NCBI GenBank assembly: GCA_023376005.1
Contig: CM042148.1
Coordinates: 76,144,571 to 76,208,570, forward strand
Origin: Doryteuthis pealeii
Lineage: Eukaryota > Mollusca > Cephalopoda > Myopsida > Loliginidae
Direction of reading: 5' to 3'
Length of the DNA: 64,000 nt
In this document: one piece after another, positions 56,136 through 64,000 of the stretch
How positions within the stretch are numbered: the stretch's first letter is position 1
Layout: every line of letters starts with the position of its first letter
Notes under the pieces: generated by a model
The model's input: the letters and a program-made list of their open reading frames with translations, nothing else
What the model was told of the DNA's origin: nothing
Database searches by the model: none
Position numbers and translations under genes: made by a program

Positions 56136-56894
56136 CAGAGGTCTCCATGACCAATCTGTATAACCTTATATGGAGGTGCTTAACATAATAGTTACCGTCA
56201 TAGGAAATGGAACATGGATAAAATGAGTTCAAATCCTGGACAAGGCTGTTTGCATTTCACATAGTACTAATACTATGATTGAATCCAACTATTCTCCCCC
56301 AGCTATGGGTAAATAGTAAGGTTCTTTTAACCTTGATTAAGCAGCCATTCTAGGAGAAAAAAACTGAATTCAAATCTGTGTCCCATCCTATTCATGTGGA
56401 GGGGTTGGTAAATTTGTAAACCCTATACTGAACTTTCAAAACTTTCTCATCTATTTTTTTGATACCATTCCAACTGCAGACGGAATTTATTGATCTTCAG
56501 TGTTCAGAAGATTTGAAGTCCTTCTCATATCCCTAATTTCTTTAGGAACCACATTCTTCCGTCTAGATGATTCCCCAATCCTATCACCCAGATGTGTGTG
56601 TGAGTGTGTTAGGCATTACATAGCGCTGTGAAGAGTTATTCTCCAAAAAGCAAATGCCAAAAGTATCCTGCAATCGCAACTGTCAAATCATCACTTGGCT
56701 GATTTGTTCCTTCTATCAACTTCTTTATTTAACCCGAATATTACATCTTTTTATGATTACAAACAGCATCAGAGATCTTGTGAATTCCGCAGTTTTTTTT
56801 TCTTTTTTTTTCTTTTGTCCTTTTAAGATTGTGGCCCTGAGCCCTCCTGAGATAAGCTTTGTAGCCCTTGGGATAAAAAGGTTAGGGACCTCTG
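56136..56894. mobile_element. hAT-type element with perfect 8-bp target duplication
   Basis: Ends CAGAGGTCTCCATGACC and GGTTAGGGACCTCTG are inverted repeats of hAT type. TTTTAAAG occurs exactly at 56128-56135 and again at 56895-56902. The element is 759 bp, of which about 260 is an inserted RepE SINE (56160-56420), so the original was about 500 bp and non-autonomous. Confidence 0.9.
56160..56420 (+). repeat. RepE SINE nested in the hAT element
   Basis: GGAGGTGCTTAACATAATAG, GAGTTCAAATCCTGGACAAG (B-box), CAGCTATGGGTAAATAGTAA and tail TGTGGAGGGGTTGGTAAAT. Confidence 0.8.
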
Positions 56895-56942
56895 TTTTAA
56901 AGATACTCATTTTATCTGATAAAAATAAATTTCCAGATTAAA

Positions 56943-56995
56943 ATCTCTATCATAAGCCATGAAGGTTGATATGCCATTAAACAAAGAAATAAGCC
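56943..56995 (+). repeat. RepA tail fragment
   Basis: CCATGAAGGTTGATATGCCA then TTAAACAAAGAAATAAGCC. Only the 3' end is present. Confidence 0.8.
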
Positions 56996-57852
56996 AAAAC
57001 ACACACACATACACACACACCCATGTGTGTGTGCGTACAATACATTTGCATATGATTCTACAATGAATGCAAACTGAATATAACACAGCCTTTTGTCTCC
57101 CTCCCTTTTAAACAGTATTTTTTGGTGATCCTCTTTTTGAACAGTAGGCAAGTAAATTAGTCCTTTGATAGAATTTTTTTCTCTCTTTTCTATAGTGTGT
57201 GTGTGTGTGTTGTTGTTTTTTTTTTTTTTTAATTTAACCTTTCATGTTATGTTAGACTCTTCATTTTTCATCTTTTTCTAATGAAAATGAATAATACAAA
57301 TCTTCCCAACCCTTTGCTACACACACACACTATAAACCTAATATTATTGGCTTATACAGCTCAAATATTAGTATTAATAATAATTAATCAAGTATAGCAA
57401 CCATTTATAGCCAATCTTTTTATGAAATGTGATAGCTCTAAACAAAGATGTCTACACATTGGAGAAAAATTTTGAATGTATTTTGTACTCTGATTTTAAT
57501 TTGGAAGTTTTTCAATGGTTGAAGAAACTACTAAAATGCTGATTTTACAAGCCATAAAATATGTAGTGAATCCACTTTGTTTATTGCTCCCCCCCCCCCA
57601 CTCCACACAATCAATGTAAACAGAAACTCTCTTTTGCTCACATTATTTATTATTTTCTGATATGTATATACAAAATTTGAGCTTTTCCTTTTTTTTTCTT
57701 ACTTTTTTTAAAGAAAAAAAGTCTTTAGCAGTAAATGATGCAAGGGAGATAACCTTAAATTGATTGTAATTACTTTTTTTATGGATAAGCAAGAAATAAT
57801 ATGAGAATAAATATTTGTGAATGATTAAAGATTTTATTTATTTAAATTTCAG

Positions 57853-57948
57853 GCGGAATGTTTGTTTCTGGACCATGGAGACTCAGACGAGTTACATCTT
57901 AGCCAACTGCGTGTTTTAGATCCTAAGTTGAATTACCTCCCTTACCAG
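57853..57948 (+). CDS. Window exon 15: Tudor 2 core, second half
   Basis: Acceptor ttaaatttcag, donor TACCAG|gtttgt. It reads AECLFLDHGDSDELHLSQLR, then VLDPKLNYLPYQ. CLFLDHGDSDE stands where active domains have (F/Y)xDYGNxE: Tyr is replaced by His and Asn by Asp, so the methyl-arginine cage looks altered. Residues 484-515. Confidence 0.95.
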
Positions 57949-58518
57949 GTTTGTAATGTTTATAATTTGTCATTGAAAACTGTTGAATTTTGGGGGGTTT
58001 TCTTTCTTTTTTGAACACAATTTCAGTTTATCATATTGTAAATATTGAGATACTGTACAGATCTGAAAGTCTTTTTTTAATTTAAAAAAAAATAATTTTA
58101 TATCTGTTACTAATTAACTCTTTGCCTACTTTAACCCGGTCACACCAGCTCTTCTACCACTGCAATCATACTGTAAGCTTCTGATGGTTAATTCATTATA
58201 ACTGAGCAGAAGGACAGCTTACAATAACAATAGGACTTTATTTGAATAGAATGAGTTCTGAGGTGAATAGATGAATTAAACTTTGAAATATCCTCTCCTA
58301 CTGGTAAAAAAATGCCAAGAAAATTTGGTAAAGCCGTGGGGGAAATTAGGTAGACAAAGAGTTAACAAAGTTTATGTTTAGAATAACATTATTGAAATAT
58401 TTCTGATATTTATCTCTAGCTAAAGTGCACTTACAAACATTACCATACTCTCTTATTTGTATAAATGGATATTAATAAAACTTCTTCTTTTTCTTTTCTT
58501 TCCCTCCCAAACTTGTAG
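57949..58518 (+). other. Intron 15
   Basis: Mostly a TTAA-flanked MITE (58114-58366). Confidence 0.85.
58114..58366. mobile_element. MITE flanked by TTAA, copy 2 (piggyBac-like)
   Basis: TTAACTCTTTGCCTAC at the left and GTAGACAAAGAGTTAAC at the right are inverted, with a TTAA on each side. The interior matches 51696-51927. TTAA duplication is typical of piggyBac-type transposition. The family assignment is inferred. Confidence 0.72.
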
Positions 58519-58631
58519 GCTATTCCATGTGTTCTAGCTGGTTTAGAACAATACTCTGCCAATATTACTGCCATTGAAAAACTGTTTGACATGGCACTTG
58601 GAAAAACCTGTGTTGCTGAAGCTGTCACAAA
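58519..58631 (+). CDS. Window exon 16: Tudor 2 exit and SN-like part
   Basis: Acceptor caaacttgtag, donor ACAAA|gtaagt. It reads AIPCVLAGLEQYSANITAIE, then KLFDMALGKTCVAEAVT. The PYQAIPC join is the conserved exit from the Tudor core, and KLFDMALGKTCVAEAV is the following helix and strand. Residues 516-553. Confidence 0.94.
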
Positions 58632-59856
58632 GTAAGTTCTTTTTCATCAATGTCAATTTGCTAATCAAGAAAAAAAATCTGATCACAAATTGGTAATATT
58701 TCCAGATTATATCTACCCTATTCAAATTAAAGAAGATAAAAAAGAAATTATTTCTCTAAATATTGAATTGTTTAAAGTTCCCTATTTTAAACATTTTGAT
58801 TTATTACTATGTTCATTGAAGAGTTTACTTGAAAAAAAATTAGGAGGTGCACTTAGTATAATGGTTATATAAAATGGAATCTGCAATTCGAGTTCAAATC
58901 CTGGGCAAGATTGTTTGCAATTCACTTTGCATTGATGCCCTTGAGAAAGGTTATGAATCCATCTATTCTCCCCTCCCTCCCCAGCTATGGGTAAATAATA
59001 GGGCAGACTGGGTTCTTTAGTCTTGGTTACGGAACCAGTCTAGGAGAAGAATAACTTTGAATTCAAACCAAATCAACTTAAAAATTGGCTGTGTCACATC
59101 CTTGATGTGGCAGAGGGGTTGGGTAAATAGTGTACTTTAAAAAAATAAAATAAAAGTCCAAGTACATTATGTACTTTTTAAAAAAATTTTTTTAATTTTT
59201 TTTATTTCCAAGTAAAAATTTTCAATGAACATAAAAATGACAAAACTTTTAAAATGGTGAACTTTAAACAATTTAATATTTATAGAAATAAATTTTAATC
59301 TAATTTTTGCTTTTTTTTTATCTTCTTTAATGTGAATATTTCTTAGTGAATTAATTGAAACTAATTGTACAAATCCATCTTTTAATAAACATTTTCATCA
59401 ATTGTTTTTTTAGACAATAACCACACCATAAATTATGTAAACCGTTATTTCTTAGTGATATATCAGACACATTGCAGAATTTTAAATGCGCTAATAACAT
59501 GGGCTGTTTTGAGATAAATCTAGCTCGGATTTTCATAGAGACATTGTTAATGAATAAGATTTATTCTATGTATTAATAATTTTGACTATAGGTGAAATAC
59601 TCATTGATAAACTTATGTAATTCCTGAGGGTATTGTGTCATAAGTAGTAACATAGTTTCGGTTACAGACAGACACCAAATCTCCATTATAATAAGATATA
59701 ACATCTTTTTAAAATCATTTTCACATACTGTATCTGGCCCATACTGGTTAAATTTGTATGTACATTTCATACTAAAATGTTTCATGATTATGGGACAGTG
59801 GTTGTAGGATTTTTTTTTGTTTTTGTTTTTGATAAATTTTTCCTCCTATATTGCAG
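58632..59856 (+). other. Intron 16
   Basis: Holds one RepE SINE (58838-59128). The rest is AT-rich with nothing recognised. Confidence 0.85.
58838..59128 (+). repeat. RepE tRNA-derived SINE
   Basis: GGAGGTGCACTTAGTATAAT, GAGTTCAAATCCTGGGCAAG (B-box), CAGCTATGGGTAAATAATAG, GTCTAGGAGAAGAATAACTT and tail GGCAGAGGGGTTGGGTAAAT. Confidence 0.82.
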
Positions 59857-60535
59857 GGATAACAGGATCTTCGCTGTTCTGTATGATACAATGGGTGCAG
59901 AAGATGTAAACATAAATGACGTGGCTGCCAAATGTGCAGCAGCTAATGGTTCTGATCTGATCAGCAGTTTATTAATAGAGGCCACCGAGACCGTATCTAG
60001 CTCGTCTCTCTCACAATTATCTCTCACTTCTTCCACCACCCTGGAGACCGTCATGAAGCAGTCTGACTCCAAGGATTCTCTCACATCACCCACAGCTTCA
60101 TCTCCGAGCAGCTGCCCCCCAGCCTGTCTCAATCCAAATTCTCCAGCTGCTTTCTCTGTACAGAACCTCACCAATGGACGCACAAAATCTAAATTTGATC
60201 CTAACAATCCTACTAAATCACCAGTGTCCCCGACGTCAAGCAGTTCGGGTGAATTGTCTCCCACCTCAACTCTAGCCACCACCAAACAATCAGAAGAGAA
60301 ACTGGCCCTATCACCTATGATGAACTCAGATTATGATTCCAATTCAAAGTTCGTGACCCCAACAAAAAACACTGTGATAGCAAATTGTGATACCAACGCA
60401 ACCACAAAAAAAAAAATCGTTTGGTCAAAATCCGATTACAATAGTCGTAAACCTCCAGAAACATTTCAAGTGCCTTCTTTCCCCACAGTCTTCTATGTAT
60501 ATGTTGATTCAATATCTGATCCCAACAATTTTGTT
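59857..60535 (+). CDS. Window exon 17: end of Tudor 2, long Ser/Thr/Pro-rich linker, start of Tudor 3
   Basis: The largest exon, 679 nt; acceptor cctatattgcag, donor TTTGTT|gtaagt. It starts K (AA+G), DNRIFAVLYDTMGAEDVNIN (last strands of extended Tudor 2), followed by about 170 residues rich in Ser, Thr, Pro and Asn with repeated SP/TP pairs (for example TSPTASSPSS, TKSPVSPTSS, GELSPTST, LALSPMM, VTPTK). It ends in VFYVYVDSISDPNNFV, the first strand of extended Tudor 3. The linker is predicted disordered and a likely target of proline-directed kinases (inference). The 165-codon minus-strand frame here is a shadow. Residues 553-779. Confidence 0.95.
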
Positions 60536-60576
60536 GTAAGTATTTTTCTTTTTACTTACCTATCAACTACAACCAT

Positions 60577-60880
60577 CTCATATGTCCTGGCTATGACGTT
60601 AAACTGGATCTAATGGTGAAGTTCCAATTCTGGAGCTCTATGGAGTTTACCCCTTTATTGCCATTACTCACTGGTCTACTCTATCTCGGGGCAGTAGTAC
60701 CTGTTAGGGTCCCATCTATGGGTTAATTAGAAAAAAACTGAGTTTTCAAAAAATGTTTAAAAAAATTTGAGTTAATAAAAACAATTTTGAATACCCATCA
60801 AACATCAATAGAACAAAATGTCTTTGGTATAAAATAACCCAACAAGGGTTGACATGCCGTAAAATCCAACAAACCAAACT
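60577..60880 (+). repeat. RepC interspersed repeat
   Basis: TGTCCTGGCTATGACGTTAA, GGTGAAGTTCCAATTCTGGA, GCAGTAGTACCTGTTAGGGT and tail AACAAGGGTTGACATGCCGT then AAAATCCAAC. Confidence 0.8.
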
Positions 60881-61137
60881 TCTCACTTTTGTATTGTGTT
60901 CATTTTTCATCTGTTAAATTTTTATGCAATCTTTCTCAATCAGTCTTTTCCCAGAAACCCTAAGGTGCCACAAGAAGTAATATGAGAGTAAAAAATTATC
61001 CGCACTTTTGCCATAACATATCTTAATAATTGTCACATTGCATTTTGTGCATGCGTGATAATAGTTGGCACTGTTGTGGTCACATAATTTACGTTTGAAC
61101 CCGATCGCACCACTTTGCTTGCTGTCTCCACTTGCAA

Positions 61138-61285
61138 TATGCACCAAGGAAGAACAAAGTAGTGACCTGATTGGTCGGAAGGAGTCTCGGGCTGAAATTA
61201 ATTGGAGGCTTTTAGTACAATATGGGGACAGTGCACTACCGCATAGAAGTCTGTATGAATGGAAAAAGAAGTTTAAAAATGTCTA
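61138..61285 (+). mobile_element. Mariner transposase N-terminal (HTH) relic
   Basis: One frame reads TKEEQSSDLIGRKESRAEIN, then WRLLVQYGDSALPHRSLYEW and KKKFKN followed by a stop. This matches the HTH_48-type N-terminus of mariner transposases (pattern EEQ..VI.FL...G....I..RL...YG...L....VYEW...F). The rest of the element is not seen. Confidence 0.65.
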
Positions 61286-61865
61286 GAAAAAAGTGCTATA
61301 TAGAAAAATGATGTACTTGTTTATTGCCTGCTTTTGTGTAAATACATGGGGGAGGGGAAGAGCAGATAATTTTTGACTCTCCTTTGTAAATAGGTTAATG
61401 CATTTTTGAGTAATTTTTGTTTTATTTTATATTTGTAATTTTACTATACAAATACTTTTAAACCAATCACGAAGGGGAAAAAAAGAAGTTTACCACATAA
61501 ACTACAATAAAAAAAAATATAAGAAATAGATATTAATAATTGTATATAATTTTATGCAAGGGTTTTCTGAAACATGAAAATTATTTCATCTTTATTTGTT
61601 TGTTGTTTATATATTTGTTTTGGGTGGTGAATGAAGCTTACTGTAAAAAAAAAATTTTTTCTTTCTTTTTTTTTTTTTTAATGAATTGAAATCTGACATT
61701 TGAAAAGCTGCTCATGTATAAGAAATGCTTATTTTATTATTGTGATTATTATTGATGTTGTTAGCAATACCCACTGCTAAGTTTCCTTTTGTATTTAATG
61801 AAAATCTAGATTGTCCACTAAACTTGAATCTTTCTCACACATTTTTCTTGTTCACTCTGCTGCAG

Positions 61866-61943
61866 ATAATTCCTTTTCATTCCAAAGACGACAGAGACAG
61901 TCTTATGAACAAATTATCAGACAAAATGAATACACAAGCTGAG
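61866..61943 (+). CDS. Window exon 18: extended Tudor 3, linker helix
   Basis: Acceptor ctctgctgcag, donor GCTGAG|gtaaga. It reads IIPFHSKDDRDSLMNKLSDK, then MNTQAE. DSLMNKLSDKMN corresponds to the helix before the Tudor core. The in-frame sequence upstream within a longer open frame is intron. Residues 780-805. Confidence 0.92.
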
Positions 61944-62440
61944 GTAAGAATTTGACCTTTTTTTTAAATTTGTAGAATTTAGTAAAAATGTTGCCATTCA
62001 ATTGGGCTTTGTTGGCTTCAAAAGTTTCTTTTTCTGAAAATTTTCAGAATGAAAAAAAATAACAATTGCCCTCCCCCTCAACAATCCAACCACCCAAAAT
62101 ATCTTATAGCAATGTAATTTAAATTCAACTGCAGGAAGAATGGGGGGGGGGGGTAGAAAAAAAAAGGCACATTTGCAAAGACTAAAAATTAAATTAAAGA
62201 ATTTTTACATAATTTGCTTATTTGGGAATGGAGGCTTCAAGTTTGTTTTTTTAAACTTTTTTTTTAAAAACTTTTTTTAAACTTTTTTTTTTTTAAACTT
62301 TTTTTTTTTTTAAACTTTGTAAATTTTCAACTTTCAACCATCTGATTGCAACTGGAGTTTGGTTTAATATTTGATTTCTTATCTTTCCCATTTTTTAATC
62401 CAATTTTAATGATTTAATCTTTTTCCTCCTCCTCCTCCAG
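61944..62440 (+). other. Intron 18
   Basis: Only low-complexity runs (G-run 62142-62153, repeated TTTAAACTTTTTTT blocks 62250-62320) and a (CCT)n tract that forms the acceptor pyrimidine stretch. Confidence 0.88.
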
Positions 62441-62551
62441 ATGGTGACACTGGATGAAGATGACATTGTTCTTGAGCATCTGTATGCTGGTCTCTCAGGA
62501 GATATTTGGTTTCGTGTTATACCAAAAGAAATCCAAGATGACACGGGTGAT
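62441..62551 (+). CDS. Window exon 19: Tudor 3 core, first half
   Basis: Acceptor cctcctccag, donor GGTGAT|gtaagt. It reads MVTLDEDDIVLEHLYAGLSG, then DIWFRVIPKEIQDDTGD. YAGLSGDIWFRVIP is the Tudor beta1-beta2 motif with Trp and Phe at cage positions. Residues 806-842. Confidence 0.94.
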
Positions 62552-62651
62552 GTAAGTTATTTTAAATTTCTTCAAATTTTTCTTTCAACATGTCAATTAA
62601 GATGAAAAGGGTTAACAAAAAACAAAAAAAACATGAATCAGTTTATTAGTA

Positions 62652-62697
<46 letters not shown>

Positions 62698-63695
62698 TTT
62701 TTGATTCAGTGGGTGAATTAGCTTGAATTGTGAGGAAGTAAAGACCTCTAAGATATGAGTTTAGCAGAGGTGTGCGTGTGTGTAAATTGTTCCTACTAAA
62801 ACAGGTGCCGTTCTCTCTGAAATAAAATATATTCAATTTGCACTTCTCAGCCTCCACCAAAAAAAAGAAAAAATTGCAATTCCATTTCACAAAATGAATC
62901 TTTTAGAAACCCCAAATTTCAATATTACCATTAAATGTTAATGTCATTCGAATCAGCAGTTGGTGAGAGTTCATTTATAATTTAATCAGTGTAGACAATG
63001 GATGATAAAGCCTAACAAAAAGATCTACTTTAGAAGTTGTTCCTCACAGAAAAAGTTTGTTTGGAGGTATTTATTATTTAAATGGTAAAGTAAGATCCTA
63101 GACACAACAACTGTTTAGGTGCACGTGTGTCGGTTATATATAATACAACTTATTTGGGCCAAGTAATTACTTTGACCACTTTTTTAAATAATTATTTCAA
63201 TGCTTTTATTAAAGTGGAAACTGTTTAAAACATACAAATTTATAACAAAACACTGTTGGAGAAGTGAGGATGAACTTATAAGTGATGTTTTCCTGTGGAC
63301 ACTAATTTACATTGATCAGCTCTGTGCAGATACTGGGTGCCGTGAGGAGGAGCCTTGAGAGATGACTGATCTTGGTGAAAGATAGTCATGGGAATCTGTG
63401 TTGTCAGAACAACTTAATGATAAATCTATAACCGCATGCTAAAGAAACATAACCTTTTAGATGGTTATAAACTTCTAAGTTGTTTGTCTTAATAAATATA
63501 AAAACTAACTTTAAATGTTAGTATCTATCTAGAAATGGTGTTCAAACACAAAACTCCAGGTTATAGATCTATAATACTGTGAAACTAAGACACACACACA
63601 CTATTTCTTTATTTTTTCTTTCAAGCTGTGAATGCTGAGGTTATTGATCTAAATTCAGAATGCAACTGAAAATTCATGTTTCTTTTTCCTTTTAG
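62552..63695 (+). other. Intron 19
   Basis: Holds a TG/TA microsatellite (62654-62693) and a LINE fragment (63250-63425). The rest is unremarkable AT-rich sequence. Confidence 0.85.
63250..63425 (+). mobile_element. LINE 3' fragment, short
   Basis: CACTGTTGGAGAAGTGAGGA, GAACTTATAAGTGATGTTTT (the ELISDVF part) and CAGCTCTGTGCAGATACTGG (the CADTG part) match the LINE at 49530-49945 and 55040-55420. Confidence 0.75.
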
Positions 63696-63813
63696 GTGTT
63701 GGTTTTGTATCCTGATTATGGTCATTTCAATTTGATAAAAGTTGAAGATATCCAGCCTTTGCCCTATGAATTCTGGGAACTCCCTTACCAAGCTGTCAGA
63801 TGTAAAATGCATG
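63696..63813 (+). CDS. Window exon 20: Tudor 3 core, second half (gene continues)
   Basis: Acceptor tttccttttag, donor CATG|gtaaga. It reads VLVLYPDYGHFNLIKVEDIQ, then PLPYEFWELPYQAVRCKMH and a split codon. LYPDYGHFNL carries both tyrosines of the Tudor cage, but His stands where Asn is usual. LPYQAVRC is the conserved exit. At least one more exon must lie to the right of the window. Residues 843-882. Confidence 0.95.
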
Positions 63814-64000
63814 GTAAGATTATTTTAAACCTTTTTTCATTTCATGTGAAGATTTCTGCATAATTTTAAGATAAGTCTTTCTCATTTCAAAAGCTTAGTG
63901 ATCTCAATTCTAGTTACTGCAATGTTTAGGACAGTCCATTATTTGAAATGTACAGATGGGATTTTTAAAATCAACAAAACTTGACATAATTTTTGCATTA
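63814..64000 (+). other. Start of intron 20
   Basis: Follows the donor gtaaga after exon 20. No coding content was recognised up to the window edge. Confidence 0.85.

Larger units (their letters stand above)
55765..57852 (+). other. Intron 14
   Basis: Holds a complete hAT-type element (56136-56894) with a nested RepE SINE, a RepA tail (56943-56995), and CA/TG and T-runs. Confidence 0.85.
60536..61865 (+). other. Intron 17
   Basis: Holds a RepC element (60577-60880) and a mariner N-terminal relic (61138-61285). The remainder is AT-rich. Confidence 0.85.
4412..63813 (+). other. TDRD7-like gene, partial, 20 coding exons
   Basis: Seen: 20 exons on the + strand splice into one open frame of 2643 nt. 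It has a dsRNA-binding module (residues about 2-72, counting from the first partial codon), a LOTUS/OST-HTH domain (about 80-140), an extended Tudor domain (about 178-372), a second Tudor unit (about 400-575), a Ser/Thr/Pro-rich linker (about 585-755) and the start of a third Tudor unit (757-881). Known: LOTUS domains bind Vasa-type helicases and/or RNA, and Tudor domains bind methyl-arginine on PIWI proteins. TDRD7 joins both and acts in germ granules in piRNA-pathway and mRNA control. Inferred: this is the cephalopod TDRD7 relative. TDRD5 fits less well because it has a single Tudor domain. The 5' exons and 3' end are missing from the window. The symbol is left empty because orthology was not tested. 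Confidence 0.85.

Noticed and set aside
59788..60285. A minus-strand gene of 165 codons
   Set aside because: It is the shadow of exon 17, whose + strand frame fits the spliced gene and Tudor homology.

Overview
The window is a piece of animal nuclear DNA: AT-rich, with short GT-AG exons scattered through long, repeat-filled introns. The interspersed repeats (several tRNA-derived SINE families, a 5S-rRNA-derived SINE, 3' ends of an RTE/RT-type LINE, mariner and hAT elements, TA microsatellites) look like those of a coleoid cephalopod. An octopus is my best guess, made from recall of repeat style and not from a search.

One protein-coding gene, on the + strand, runs through almost the whole window and is cut at both edges. 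I resolve 20 coding exons from 4412 to 63813 (2643 nt, about 881 residues). All have AG acceptors and GT donors, and the codon phase is kept across every junction. In order the product has a double-stranded-RNA-binding module (exons 1-2), a LOTUS/OST-HTH domain (exons 3-5), a first extended Tudor domain with an intact-looking aromatic cage (exons 6-11), a second Tudor unit with an altered cage (exons 13-16), a long Ser/Thr/Pro-rich linker (exon 17), and the start of a third Tudor unit (exons 18-20). LOTUS plus three Tudor units is the layout of TDRD7, a germ-granule (nuage) protein of the piRNA pathway. I call the gene TDRD7-like. The start codon, any earlier LOTUS domains and the 3' end lie outside the window.

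Two places in the middle of the gene could end a shorter isoform after Tudor 1: a phase-compatible exon at 30924-30988 that ends in TGA, and read-through of exon 12 into a TAG at 34418-34420. Exon 12 also carries three overlapping in-frame GT donors.

Region by region: 1-4411 is upstream intron with a SINE, a nested MITE and a very long hairpin. 4412-26023 holds exons 1-11 with SINE-rich introns, a 32-bp minisatellite and a CpG-bearing block (21.3-23.0 kb). 26024-34316 is an 8.3-kb intron with a nearly full-length broken mariner and several hairpins. 34395-52134 is a 17.7-kb intron with many SINEs, inverted SINE pairs and two members of a foldback family. 52235-63813 holds exons 13-20 with nested DNA transposons, LINE fragments and a hAT element flanked by a perfect 8-bp duplication. 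I found no second host gene, no functional tRNA or rRNA gene, no CRISPR array and no bacterial feature.
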